Under the pieces are notes generated by a model, which was not told where the DNA came from, did no database searches, and saw only the letters and a program-made list of their open reading frames with translations. The position numbers and the translations under genes were made by a program. Source: a virus. Taken from it: a DNA stretch of 26,686 bases. Positions 11,896 to 21,429 of the stretch are shown piece after piece (the first letter of the stretch is position 1; each line of letters starts with the position of its first letter). The DNA lies in the IMG/VR virus record IMGVR_UViG_3300033155_000378, positions 1 to 26,686 of that record. One strand, 5' to 3'.

Positions 11896-14077
11896 GATAA
11901 TCCCAACATATGAAAAGGGAGAATGGGGAACTACTGAATTTGAATCTGATCTTGATTTTAGAGAATATTTAGAAGGTATTTTTAAAGAACCAGGTCAGTA
12001 TGATTTTACAGAAGTTGCTTTAAAATTCAACAAGGAAGCCCGTACATTTAATGAGCAGGGCTTTTATTGTAATGCACCATTTAGATCTAAAGACTTTACT
12101 GCATATTGGGAAGATCAAAAAAACAAATGCAGGCAGGGTGTTATATACAAAGATCAGGGTAAAGAATGGTATTTGACTAGAGACTACTATATGTGGTTAA
12201 ATTTTTTACCAATCTTTGATAAAGAAGAAAAACATTATGGTTTTGCAAAAGTGCGTGATGCACAGTATCATATGGCTTTATATGAAATACTTGCAGAATT
12301 AAATAACCAACACTCAGCTATTCTTAAAAAAAGACAGATTGCTTCTTCATATTTTCATATGGGTAAGATCATAAACCAGTATTGGTTTGAAGAAGGTTCT
12401 ATATGTAAGATAGGTGCATCATTAAAAGATTATATTAATGATAAAGGTTCATGGAAGTTTTTAGAAGAATATAAAACTTTTTTAAATGAACACACTGCTT
12501 GGTATAGACCAAGCAACCCAGAGAAAGTATTACTTTGGCAACAGCAGATTGAAGTAAAAGTAAATAATAGAAAAACTTCAAGAGGTCTTAAGTCTAAAAT
12601 ACAAGGTGCATCTTTTGAAAAGAATGCAACAACAGGTGTTGGTGGTCCATGTACTTACTTTTTTCATGAAGAGGCTGGTATTGCTAAAAATATGATGCAG
12701 ACTTATGAGTACTTGCGTCCAGCAATGTCTTCTGGTATGGTAACTACAGGTATGTTTATAGCTGCAGGATCAGTGGGTGATCTTGAACAATGTAACCCAC
12801 TTAAGGAAATGATTTTAAATCCTGGTGCTAATGATATATATGCCGTAGAAACTAATCTAATGGATGCTGATGGCACTATTGGTATGGCAGGGTTATTTAT
12901 TCCAGAACAGTGGTCTATGCCTCCTTATATTGATGAATATGGTAACTCTCAAATTAAAGAAGCTATAGAAGCAATTAAAATAGAAAGACAAAGATGGAAG
13001 AGTGAATTAAGTGGTGAACAATACCAATTGAGAATATCTCAGAAACCTTTAAATATTGCTGAAGCATTTGCATATAGAAAAGAATCAATATTTCCACAGG
13101 GTATATTAAGTAAACAACTTAAAAAGATTGAAGAAAAAGAATATGCCTATGAATATATTGAATTAGATAGAGATCAATCTGGTATTGTTGCAAAAAGAAC
13201 TAAGAAGTTGCCTATATCTGAATTTCCAGTAAATAAAAAACAAACAGATAAGACAGGATCTATTGTTGTATGGGAAAGACCCGCAAGTAAAAGACCAGAG
13301 TTTGGTGCGTACTATGCTTCTATTGACCCTGTATCAGAAGGTAAAACCACAACATCAGATTCATTGTGTAGTATTTATGTTTATAAAAATGCTATAGAAG
13401 TTACAAGAGAACTACCAGGTGGTGATGTAGAACAGTTTATTGAAAAAGATAAAATAGTAGCAGCATGGTGTGGTAGATTTGATGATATAAATAAAACCCA
13501 TGAAAGATTAGAAATGATCATTGAATGGTATAATGCTTGGACTATTGTTGAGAACAACATATCCTTGTTTATACAACATATGATTGCAAGAAAAAAACAA
13601 AGATACTTAGTACCAAAACAACAGATATTATTTTTAAAAGATCTTGGTTCAAACAGAACTGTATATCAAGAATATGGTTGGAAGAACACAGGTACTTTAT
13701 TTAAAAGCCATTTAATATCTTATGCTATTGAGTTTTTAAGAGAAGTAATTGATGAAGAATTAGATGACAATGGTAATGTAATGAACCAAACTTTAGGTGT
13801 AGAAAGAATACCTGACCCAATGCTTTTAAAAGAAATGCTTGCATATTATCCTGGTCTAAACGTGGATAGACTTGTAACATTTGGAGCATTAATTGCCTTT
13901 GTAAAAATACAGCAATCTAACAGAGGTTACTCAAAAAGACGTGAATCAGAGGATAATTCCTTGGTAAATTCACAAAAAATAAGTAAATTAAAGTATAGTC
14001 CGTTTAGGAATATAGGTAGTAATAAAAAGCAATCTAACCAGAGAATAAGAAGATCAGGCTTTAAAAACATTAAATAG
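11888..14077 (+). CDS. Terminase large subunit (TerL)
   Basis: 729 aa, the DNA-packaging motor and nuclease. The ATPase part has KKRQIASS at 147-154 in the Walker A position, Walker B TYFFHEEAG (256-264), and GMFIAAGSVGD (288-298) as the coupling segment. The nuclease part has D480 in YYASIDPVSEG, E555 in WTIVENN and D660 in NVDRLVTFGALIAF, the RNase H-like triad. The Walker A lacks the usual Gly-Lys-Ser/Thr (see findings). It overlaps the GroES-like gene by 8 nt and abuts the portal gene. The C-terminus is basic and probably binds portal or DNA. Confidence 0.92.
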   Translation: MSRIIPTYEKGEWGTTEFESDLDFREYLEGIFKEPGQYDFTEVALKFNKEARTFNEQGFYCNAPFRSKDFTAYWEDQKNKCRQGVIYKDQGKEWYLTRDYYMWLNFLPIFDKEEKHYGFAKVRDAQYHMALYEILAELNNQHSAILKKRQIASSYFHMGKIINQYWFEEGSICKIGASLKDYINDKGSWKFLEEYKTFLNEHTAWYRPSNPEKVLLWQQQIEVKVNNRKTSRGLKSKIQGASFEKNATTGVGGPCTYFFHEEAGIAKNMMQTYEYLRPAMSSGMVTTGMFIAAGSVGDLEQCNPLKEMILNPGANDIYAVETNLMDADGTIGMAGLFIPEQWSMPPYIDEYGNSQIKEAIEAIKIERQRWKSELSGEQYQLRISQKPLNIAEAFAYRKESIFPQGILSKQLKKIEEKEYAYEYIELDRDQSGIVAKRTKKLPISEFPVNKKQTDKTGSIVVWERPASKRPEFGAYYASIDPVSEGKTTTSDSLCSIYVYKNAIEVTRELPGGDVEQFIEKDKIVAAWCGRFDDINKTHERLEMIIEWYNAWTIVENNISLFIQHMIARKKQRYLVPKQQILFLKDLGSNRTVYQEYGWKNTGTLFKSHLISYAIEFLREVIDEELDDNGNVMNQTLGVERIPDPMLLKEMLAYYPGLNVDRLVTFGALIAFVKIQQSNRGYSKRRESEDNSLVNSQKISKLKYSPFRNIGSNKKQSNQRIRRSGFKNIK

Positions 14078-16828
14078 ATGAAAGTATTAAATGCAATGCA
14101 AATGAAAAACGGGGCAAGAGCTGAAAGTGGCCCTACGTTTTCTAGTTTAACACAGCCTGTTCAGTTTTTACCGTATAAGAAAAAAACAGATGACTGGTCA
14201 GCATGGAATTTAGATTGGTTAGAATTACAAGGTATAGAGTTTTTACGTGTAAACTCTAGAAGGTTACTTAAAAATTATAAACTTGCAAAAGGAGTAATTG
14301 ATAAATCAGATTATATAGTTGAGCCTGACAATGAGTATAAAGATTTAATGGACGTTTTAACTACTGAAAATGATTCAGCATTAGAACTTAAATTTTATCC
14401 TATTGTACCTAATGTTATAAATGTACTTACTGGTGAATTTGCTAAAAGATATTCTAAAGTACAATTTAGAGCTGTTGATGATGCATCTTATAATGAAATG
14501 CTTGAACAAAAAAAGATTCAAATAGAAGAATCTTTATTGGCTGATGCAGAAGCAAACTTGGTACGTAAGATGATAGAAATGGGTATGGACCCAGGATCAG
14601 AAGAAGCACAACAACAACTTAACCCAGAAGCTTTAAAATCATTACCAGAGATAGAAGACTTTTTTAGTAAGTCTTATAGAAGTATGGTAGAAGAGTGGGC
14701 ATCCCACCAACTTGCAGTTGATGAGGAAAGATTTAAAATGCAAGAACTTGAAGAAAGAGGGTTTAGAGATATGCTTATTGCAGATAGAGAATTTTGGCAT
14801 TTCCGTATGCTAGAAGATGACTATGATGTAGAGCTATGGAATCCTGTATTAACTTTTTATCAAAAATCTCCAGACCAAAGATATATTGCTGATTCAAATT
14901 ATTGTGGTAAGATTGATCTAATGACTGTATCTGATGTAGTAGATAGATATGGTTATTTGATGGATGAGAAACAACTAAAGTCTCTACAAAAGATTTATCC
15001 GGCAAGATCAGCACAGTATCAAGTTAATGGATACCAAAATGATGGTGCATATTATGATGCTACAAGATCTCATGAATGGAATACAAACATGCCAGGTTTA
15101 CCATACAGACAGTTCACATCTAATTACTGGAATGATCCAGCAAGAGGTGGAGATATATTAAGTCAAATTCTTGATGAGAATGAAGATGTTTCAATGTGGG
15201 GTGAAGGTAACCTAATGAGAGTATCAACCATTTATTGGAAGACACAGCGTAGAGTAGGTCATTTAACAAAAGTAGAAGATGATGGAGAAATCATACAAGA
15301 GATTGTAGATGAAACATTTAAAATTACTAAGAAAGCAGTATATGACACTTCTATTTTTAAAAGTAAAACAAAAGAGAATCTTTTACAAGGAGAACATATA
15401 GATTGGATCTGGATTAATGAAGTATGGGGTGGGGTTAAAATTGGTCCAAATTTACCAGCAATGTGGCAATCTACTATGGGTGATAACATAAACCCAATAT
15501 ATTTAGGTATTAACAGAAAAAAACCAGGAAGGTTACCGTTCCAATTTAAAGGAGATAATAGTTTATATGGTTGTAAACTACCTGTAGAAGGTAGAGTTTT
15601 TTCTGATAGAAACACAAGATCTACTTCATTAGTTGATTTAATGAAAGCATATCAAGTTGGGTACAATATGGTTAACAACCAAATTGCAGACATTCTGATA
15701 GATGAATTAGGAACAGTAATCATGTTTGATCAAAATGCTTTACCACGTCACTCAATGGGAGAAGACTGGGGTAAAAATAATTATGCTAAAGCATGGGTAG
15801 CAATGAAAGATTTCCAAATGTTACCTTTAGATACTTCAATTACTAATACTGAGAATGCCACCAACTTCAATCACTACCAGACTCTAAACATGGAGCAAAC
15901 TAATAGATTGATGTCAAGAATTCAATTAGCAAATTATTTTAAACAGCAATGTTTTGATGCAATTGGAATAAACCCACAACGTTTGGGTGGGGCTGTATCT
16001 GCACAAACTGCAACTGGTGTAGTACAAGCAATGCAACAATCTTATGCACAAACTGAAATGTACTTTGTTCAGCATTCTGATCATTTAATGCCAAGAGTAC
16101 ATCAAATGAGAACTGACCTAGCTCAATATTATTATAGTTCAAATCCAAGCTTAAGACTACAATACATATCCACAGAGGCTGAGAAGGTCAATTTTGCTAT
16201 TAACGGTACTGAACTATTACTTAGAGATTTTAATGTATTTGCAACTACTAAAACTAATCATAGAGCTATACTAGAAAATCTTAAACAAATGGCTCTTACA
16301 AATAACACAACAGGAGCAAGTATTTATGAATTAGGTAATATTGTTAAAGCTGACTCTATTGCTGAAGTATCTGATATATTGAAAGATTCAGAAATCAGAC
16401 AGCAGAAAATGAGAGAACAAGAAATGCAACAACAACGTCAAATGCAAGAGCAACAACTTCAAGCAAAAGCTCAAGAAGAGCAACAGAAGTTACAAGTTGA
16501 GATGGCAGAAAATCAAAAAGATAGAGAGAATGATGTGTTGTTAGCAGAAATAAGATCAGCTGGTTATGGATCTATGGTAGATATAAATCAAAATCAAGTA
16601 TCTGATTATCAAGATGCTATGAAAGATATTAGAGAAACTACCCAGTATAGAGAACAGATGAACATGAAGCGTGAAGAAAATGCATCCAAGTCTATTATGG
16701 AACAAAGCAGACTTCAGGTAGAAAGAGAAAAAATAGCAGCCTCAAAACAAATAGCAGACACTAAACTTCAAATTGCTAAAGAGAACAAAAATAAGTATGA
16801 TTCTCCAAAAAGTAAAGATGATAAATAA
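14078..16828 (+). CDS. Portal protein
   Basis: 916 aa, very large for a portal. The N-terminal region (residues 35-120, with LKFYPIVPNVINVLTGEFAK) and the central region (NPVLTFYQKSPDQRYI, GYQNDG, and the segment around KAYQVGYNMVNNQIADILID) fit the large portals of crAss-like and other podovirus-type phages by memory. A long insertion rich in Glu/Gln (about 145-235) probably forms the wing. The C-terminal 130 residues are a Gln/Glu/Lys-rich coiled coil (MREQEMQQQRQMQEQQLQAK), likely a barrel that reaches into the capsid. The gene follows TerL with no gap and ends the packaging unit, with the GCGTTAGCTATAT element just after its stop. Confidence 0.85.
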   Translation: MKVLNAMQMKNGARAESGPTFSSLTQPVQFLPYKKKTDDWSAWNLDWLELQGIEFLRVNSRRLLKNYKLAKGVIDKSDYIVEPDNEYKDLMDVLTTENDSALELKFYPIVPNVINVLTGEFAKRYSKVQFRAVDDASYNEMLEQKKIQIEESLLADAEANLVRKMIEMGMDPGSEEAQQQLNPEALKSLPEIEDFFSKSYRSMVEEWASHQLAVDEERFKMQELEERGFRDMLIADREFWHFRMLEDDYDVELWNPVLTFYQKSPDQRYIADSNYCGKIDLMTVSDVVDRYGYLMDEKQLKSLQKIYPARSAQYQVNGYQNDGAYYDATRSHEWNTNMPGLPYRQFTSNYWNDPARGGDILSQILDENEDVSMWGEGNLMRVSTIYWKTQRRVGHLTKVEDDGEIIQEIVDETFKITKKAVYDTSIFKSKTKENLLQGEHIDWIWINEVWGGVKIGPNLPAMWQSTMGDNINPIYLGINRKKPGRLPFQFKGDNSLYGCKLPVEGRVFSDRNTRSTSLVDLMKAYQVGYNMVNNQIADILIDELGTVIMFDQNALPRHSMGEDWGKNNYAKAWVAMKDFQMLPLDTSITNTENATNFNHYQTLNMEQTNRLMSRIQLANYFKQQCFDAIGINPQRLGGAVSAQTATGVVQAMQQSYAQTEMYFVQHSDHLMPRVHQMRTDLAQYYYSSNPSLRLQYISTEAEKVNFAINGTELLLRDFNVFATTKTNHRAILENLKQMALTNNTTGASIYELGNIVKADSIAEVSDILKDSEIRQQKMREQEMQQQRQMQEQQLQAKAQEEQQKLQVEMAENQKDRENDVLLAEIRSAGYGSMVDINQNQVSDYQDAMKDIRETTQYREQMNMKREENASKSIMEQSRLQVEREKIAASKQIADTKLQIAKENKNKYDSPKSKDDK

Positions 16829-16841
16829 GCGTTAGCTATAT
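16829..16841 (+). repeat. GCGTTAGCTATAT intergenic element, copy 2
   Basis: Starts on the base after the portal stop codon. Continues ACTGCAATTTATTTTTAGA, which resembles the sequence after copy 1 on the minus strand at 1966-1978 (TAATGC, TTATTATTTTTGA). A promoter-like TATATTAT follows at 16912. An 11-nt core (GTTAGCTATAT) is also at 4233-4243. Confidence 0.6.
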
Positions 16842-16904
16842 ACTGCAATTTATTTTTAGAATTAGTGAAATTTTTTAAGTTTATGTTGATAATAATATAG
16901 AAAA

Positions 16905-16921
16905 GTTTCTGTATATTATTA
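16905..16921 (+). promoter_or_regulatory. Candidate phage promoter motif before the scaffold gene
   Basis: GTTTCTGTATATTATTA, sharing TNTGTATATTATT with the sites at 22155 and 23871. The start codon at 16958 is 36 nt downstream. The 129-nt space after the portal gene otherwise holds AT-rich sequence and the GCGTTAGCTATAT element. Confidence 0.45.
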
Positions 16922-16957
16922 ATGTAAAGAGTATTAATTATTAAAACCAACATAATT

Positions 16958-18292
16958 ATGGCAACTGAAACACAAACTGTGAATAGTAACGTAGAACAAG
17001 TAGAGGTAAATTTAGATGAAATATTCAACGCTGCACCAAGTGGCGCTGATATGATTCAAGACACCACTGCAAAACCAAAAAGTATTTTTTCTGGTTTAAA
17101 CAAAAAAGCAGACATGTCTTTTGCTGATCCAGATTTAGATGATAAAGATGATCTAAACGCAAAGGTTGAAGCTAAAGAAGAAAATACTGAAAATGAAACA
17201 GAGGTAACAAATACCTCTGAAAATGAAACAGAAGTAAAAGAAACTGAAACTAAAGTAGAAGCAGATGTAGATGATATTTTTGAATCATTAGATCCAAGCT
17301 CTCAAGAAACTGAAGTTGAGGTAGAAGAGAAAAAAGAAAAGAGAGGTAGAAAAACAATTAGTGGTATCTCTGATGTATTTGGTAAACTTATAAAAGATGA
17401 TAAGATTGTACCATTTGATGATGATAAATCATTAGAAGAATATACTGCTAAAGACTGGGAAGAGTTAATTGAAGCTAATCTAGAAGAAAGAGCTAGACAA
17501 GTAAGAAGTGAAACTCCAAAACAATTTTTCCAGAGCTTACCACAAGAATTACAAATTGCTGCAAAATATGTAGCAGATGGTGGTAAAGATTTAAAAGGTT
17601 TGTTTACTACTTTAGGTCAAGTTGAAGAAACTAAAACTATTGATGCAAAATCAGTAGCTGGCCAAGAAAGAATTATTACTGAATATTTAAGTGCAACAGG
17701 ATATGGAACTGCAGAAGATATTCAAGAAGAGATTGAAATTTGGAAAGACTTAGGTAAGCTTGAAACACAAGCTATGAAGTTTAAACCAAAATTAGATAAG
17801 ATGCAAGAAAAAGTTGTTGCACAAAAGCTTAAAGAACAAGAGCTTAAAAAGAAACAACAAGAACAAGCATCACAACAATATATGAAAAATGTCTATGAAA
17901 CATTAAAAGAAGGTAAACTGGGTGACATTAAAGTTGATAGAAAGACTCAAGCTATGTTATATAATGGTTTAGTTCAACCAAACTATCCTTCTGTTAGTGG
18001 AACTAATACAAATCTATTAGGACATTTATTAGAAAAATATCAATTTGTTGAGCCTAACTATGCATTGATTTCAGAAGCTTTGTGGTTATTACAAGACCCA
18101 CAAGGTTACAAAGCAAAGATAATGGATAAGGGAGCTCAAAAGAGTGTTGAAAAAACGGTTAGGAAGCTTAAGAGTGAACAAGCTAATGTTGGTGGATCTT
18201 CATTAGGTGTTACAAAAGCAGAAGAAGAAAGTGCAAGAAAATCTTCTAAGAGAAAGATTCCAAGACCTACAAACATATTTAAACGAATTTAA
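16958..18292 (+). CDS. Probable scaffolding protein
   Basis: 444 aa placed between portal and major capsid genes, where scaffolds usually lie. Residues 1-125 are strongly acidic and probably disordered (EVNLDEIFNAAPSGADMIQD, then runs of Glu, Thr and Asn with the repeat ENETEV). The middle is helical (QELQIAAKYVADGGKDLKGL) and residues about 280-310 form a charged coiled coil (KLKEQELKKKQQEQASQQYM). The basic C-terminus (SSKRKIPRPTNIFKRI) would bind the capsid protein, as in other scaffolds. No protease motif is visible. There is no cysteine. Role is inferred from position and composition. Confidence 0.7.
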   Translation: MATETQTVNSNVEQVEVNLDEIFNAAPSGADMIQDTTAKPKSIFSGLNKKADMSFADPDLDDKDDLNAKVEAKEENTENETEVTNTSENETEVKETETKVEADVDDIFESLDPSSQETEVEVEEKKEKRGRKTISGISDVFGKLIKDDKIVPFDDDKSLEEYTAKDWEELIEANLEERARQVRSETPKQFFQSLPQELQIAAKYVADGGKDLKGLFTTLGQVEETKTIDAKSVAGQERIITEYLSATGYGTAEDIQEEIEIWKDLGKLETQAMKFKPKLDKMQEKVVAQKLKEQELKKKQQEQASQQYMKNVYETLKEGKLGDIKVDRKTQAMLYNGLVQPNYPSVSGTNTNLLGHLLEKYQFVEPNYALISEALWLLQDPQGYKAKIMDKGAQKSVEKTVRKLKSEQANVGGSSLGVTKAEEESARKSSKRKIPRPTNIFKRI

Positions 18293-18349
18293 TTAAGTAA
18301 ATTAAATATATAAACTGAAAATTAATTATTAATCAAAAACAATCAAATT

Positions 18350-19969
18350 ATGGCAACTCCAGTTTTAAATAATGGGATTTTCCTACGTGATACAAGCTAT
18401 AAAGCAAGTTCACATGTTGATTCTTATCACCTTACCCAAATGCTTGGTAACCCTGAGCCTATGGATATGGGACCAATTGATTTATGGGCTATGACCCAGA
18501 AGGTAGAAATGCCTTTATATCAAATGGCTTCTTTTGGTGGAAAGAACACAATCATGGTGGATAACGCTAGAGGTGAGTACAAGTGGCAAACTCCTATTGC
18601 ACAGGATCTTCCTTATATTGTAGCTGATATTGAGCCTGCTAACGCTAGCAAAGGTATTGATGGAACTACTTTTAAGATCAAGATCAACAAAAGAACTTTT
18701 GGACATGGTGACATTATTACTTATGATAAGTATAATGGACTAGAATTGTACATCACTGCGGATGATATTATCCCTGCTGGTGACGGTTTTGTTTACACTG
18801 TTCAATTAGTTAACAACAACAACTCAGCTTCGTTAGATAATAAATATCTAGCTAAGGGTACTAAGTTCTTCAGAAAAGGTTCTGCAAGAGGTGAGTACGG
18901 TGAAAGATTCTCTGATATTGAAACAGGTTCTGGTTTCCGTGAATTCTACAACTATGTAGGAGGAGCTGAAGCTCACGTACACTATTCAATTTCTTCAAGA
19001 GCAGATTTAATGATCAAAGGTGGATTAAACGCTGATGGTACTGTACCTGTTACTGAAATTTGGAGAAACTTTAATACAGATCCAAACAATCCATCAGTAC
19101 CAAGTATTGAAGGACTTGTAGCAAACATGGGTAAAGCGGGTGCTAGAGAAGCATTTGAAAATGGAACTCTAACAAGAACTTTCATTACAAATATGGAAGC
19201 AGCTCACTTATCTAAAATTGCAACGGATATTGAAACTTACCTAATGTGGGGTAAAGGTGGTAGAATTAAGCAAGATGGACCAGATGATATTAGATTATCT
19301 GTAGGTTTATGGGCACAGTTGGATAACTCTTTCAAGAGAGTATACAACAAGTCTTCATTTACACTTGACATGTTTAAATCTGAACTTTACAACTTCTACC
19401 AAGGTAAAGTTGAATTCAAAGGACCAGACCCACAAAGATCACTTGTTGTACAAACAGGTATTGGTGGTATGCAATTAATCAACAAAGCAATTGCTGATGA
19501 AGTGTATGGTTCTGGTTTAGTACAAAATGCATCTGAAATAGGAGCAGTTTCTGGTTCAGGTATGGATTTAGATTATGGTTTTGCTTACACAAGCTTTACT
19601 ATTCCATTCTTAGCTAACGTTAAGTTTGTATTGAATCCAGCATTTGATAACTTAAACACTAATGACATTGAGAATCCGTTAATTGACGGTAGACCTCTAA
19701 GTTCATTTAGCTTTATTATCTTTGATGTAACTGATGAAGGAAATGATAACATTCACTTGTTAAAACTTTCTTGGGATAATCAACTTAAGTGGTTCTACCA
19801 AAATGGTACTATGGACTACATGGGAAGAACTCAAGGGTTTGCATCTACTGGTCAGTTCAATGGGTATAGAGTATATATGACTCAAACCATGCCAGCTGTA
19901 TGGGTTAAAGATCCAACTAAAGTTCTTAAAATTGTAATGAGAAACCCAATCACGGGAGGATCATTCTAA
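18350..19969 (+). CDS. Major capsid protein (HK97 fold expected)
   Basis: 539 aa with no cysteine, ending MRNPITGGSF. Segments such as LWAMTQKVEMPLYQMASFGG, KWQTPIAQDLPYIVADIEPA, REFYNYVGGAEAHVHYSISS (an E-loop to spine type region) and the late strand VKFVLNPAFDN match the capsid protein of crAss-like relatives as I remember it. Position after portal and scaffold, the length, and a strong terminator directly downstream (19981) support a highly expressed capsid gene. Codon usage leans to GGT, AAC and AAG more than in neighbours, as expected for an abundant protein. The fold is inferred from context. Confidence 0.85.
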   Translation: MATPVLNNGIFLRDTSYKASSHVDSYHLTQMLGNPEPMDMGPIDLWAMTQKVEMPLYQMASFGGKNTIMVDNARGEYKWQTPIAQDLPYIVADIEPANASKGIDGTTFKIKINKRTFGHGDIITYDKYNGLELYITADDIIPAGDGFVYTVQLVNNNNSASLDNKYLAKGTKFFRKGSARGEYGERFSDIETGSGFREFYNYVGGAEAHVHYSISSRADLMIKGGLNADGTVPVTEIWRNFNTDPNNPSVPSIEGLVANMGKAGAREAFENGTLTRTFITNMEAAHLSKIATDIETYLMWGKGGRIKQDGPDDIRLSVGLWAQLDNSFKRVYNKSSFTLDMFKSELYNFYQGKVEFKGPDPQRSLVVQTGIGGMQLINKAIADEVYGSGLVQNASEIGAVSGSGMDLDYGFAYTSFTIPFLANVKFVLNPAFDNLNTNDIENPLIDGRPLSSFSFIIFDVTDEGNDNIHLLKLSWDNQLKWFYQNGTMDYMGRTQGFASTGQFNGYRVYMTQTMPAVWVKDPTKVLKIVMRNPITGGSF

Positions 19970-19980
19970 GAATTGTAATT

Positions 19981-20016
19981 AAAGGGGAGGTGGGTTAAAC
20001 CTCCTCCCTTTTTATT
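19981..20016 (+). terminator. Intrinsic terminator after the major capsid gene
   Basis: AAAGGGGAGGT (19981-19991) pairs with ACCTCCTCCCTTT (19999-20011), with two unpaired bases on the 3' side and a 7-nt loop, then TTATTTTTA. The stem is very GC-rich for this genome. It would end or reduce transcription after the capsid gene, though the next gene starts only 25 nt later, so partial read-through is likely. Confidence 0.85.
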
Positions 20017-20041
20017 TTTAACCTTTTAAAATATACTAATC

Positions 20042-20281
20042 ATGGGAGCACCAAAACAATTAACCAAGTTGAAGCAACAGTTTGAGAGCCCAGCTTATGA
20101 AGGTGTATCAAGAGCAGAAACAGGTAATGCAAGATTACTACATGTAAATGAAGTAATTAGCTGGATCCGTGATGTAGCTGACTCAGATTCTTATTTAGAT
20201 AATGCAGCTGCTAAAGCAGCAGGACTTAAAAAAGGAGATATATATCATACTGCAGGACTTTTAAAAGTTGTTATTGACTAA
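20042..20281 (+). CDS. Small phage structural-type protein
   Basis: 79 aa. The C-terminal part (YLDNAAAKAAGLKKGDIYHT, then AGLLKVVID) is a short module I recall at the ends of many phage and some giant-virus structural proteins ('N.aAa.AGL..Gd.YrTgd.LkVV'). The N-terminal half is helical (TKLKQQFESPAYEG). Position directly after the capsid terminator fits a minor head or decoration component. Role unproven. Confidence 0.7.
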   Translation: MGAPKQLTKLKQQFESPAYEGVSRAETGNARLLHVNEVISWIRDVADSDSYLDNAAAKAAGLKKGDIYHTAGLLKVVID

Positions 20282-20295
20282 CAGTCAAAAACTTT

Positions 20296-20315
20296 AGCAA
20301 GGATAAAACCTTGCT
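20296..20315 (+). terminator. Weak hairpin after the small structural gene
   Basis: AGCAAGG-ATAAAA-CCTTGCT, a perfect 7-bp stem 14 nt after the stop at 20281, followed only by TTAGAAAT. The lack of a T-run makes termination uncertain. A palindrome GTGCAAAATTTGCAC follows at 20341-20355, with TTTT after it, and may be part of the same signal or a protein-binding site. Confidence 0.4.
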
Positions 20316-20398
20316 TTAGAAATATTAGTAATAATAAAATGTGCAAAATTTGCACTTTTGACGTGAGTAACAATTATTAATTTTTAAAAAAACCAAAA

Positions 20399-21418
20399 AT
20401 GGAAGATTACACTATTGTTGAAAAGTATCAACAAACAAAAAAGAATAGCACAATTGCTATACGCCCTTATTTTAATCCTTCAAAGGAGAATATGGGATTA
20501 GAAAAATATGGATTGGCAATGCATGATGGAGTATATCATGAAGAGTCACTTGCATGTTTAGAAATGAATGGAGTTAAGAGATATGTTACAGGATTAAATG
20601 AGTTTGCTCCTGAAGTAAAAATGTTACCTCCTAAAGAGAAGAAGGCTAAGATTGCAGAAATCAGAAAGGTTGTTTCTGAATTAGAAGCTGAGTTAGCTGC
20701 TAATGTAGTTGATCCAGAAGATAAAGACTTTTGGAATAAACTAACTGTTATGAAGCCTGATAACTCTAAGTTTTGGGATAGAATAGCTATTAGATGTGGT
20801 AATGATCCTGTGTTTTTAGATGCAGATGTAGACCCATATGATAGAATTAAATTATATGCTATTAAAGCAGGAGGATTTTCTATTGTAGCAAAATCACTTG
20901 CAGAAGCTAGATCATCACAATCTGGCCATAAATTTTATTTAGATACAGTTCAAGAAACATTAACAACTAGAACTGAATTAACTAAATTAAGAAACAGAGC
21001 TATTTCAGCTCTTACTGATATGTTTGATACAAATCAAACAAAACTATTGTATGTATCTAAGGTATGTGATGCTGATAGTGTACAATATACTAAATCAACA
21101 CCTAATGATGTATTATATGAAAATATGGATACATATATAAATGGTAATGGTGCTGAGTCTAATAGAAAGAGAGCAGCTAAACAATTCTTAGATGTATCTA
21201 AATTAGATATGGAAGAATTAAAAATAAGAGCATTAATTAAAGATGGTTTATACTATAGATTTTTAGTTACAAAAGCAGGAGGTTGGATTGAACCAATTGA
21301 TAGTGGTATAAGACTAGGTAAAAGACCTGATGAATGTTTAGAGTTTTTAAAAGATCCTAAGAATGAAGAGACACTTTTATCATTGTTAGATAAAATTGAA
21401 CCATATTGGAACTCTTAA
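20399..21418 (+). CDS. Unknown virion-block protein
   Basis: 339 aa. Not recognised by motif. It has a helical, charged centre (KEKKAKIAEIRKVVSELEAE), a region with KFYLDTVQETLTTRTELTKL, and a C-terminus (ITKAGG-like FLVTKAGGWIEPIDSGIRLG, then CLEFLKDPKNEETLLSLL). Four cysteines. Location between capsid and neck-type genes suggests a head-completion or connector role. Similar-sized genes follow the capsid in crAss-like phages from memory, but I cannot match it to a specific one. It starts after a 117-nt gap containing two palindromes. Confidence 0.75.
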   Translation: MEDYTIVEKYQQTKKNSTIAIRPYFNPSKENMGLEKYGLAMHDGVYHEESLACLEMNGVKRYVTGLNEFAPEVKMLPPKEKKAKIAEIRKVVSELEAELAANVVDPEDKDFWNKLTVMKPDNSKFWDRIAIRCGNDPVFLDADVDPYDRIKLYAIKAGGFSIVAKSLAEARSSQSGHKFYLDTVQETLTTRTELTKLRNRAISALTDMFDTNQTKLLYVSKVCDADSVQYTKSTPNDVLYENMDTYINGNGAESNRKRAAKQFLDVSKLDMEELKIRALIKDGLYYRFLVTKAGGWIEPIDSGIRLGKRPDECLEFLKDPKNEETLLSLLDKIEPYWNS

Positions 21419-21429
21419 AAAATTAGATA

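Noticed and set aside
15259-15615. Minus-strand 118-codon frame within the portal gene
   Set aside because: Antisense to a continuous 916-codon gene with the expected protein pattern; no leader or neighbour supports it.
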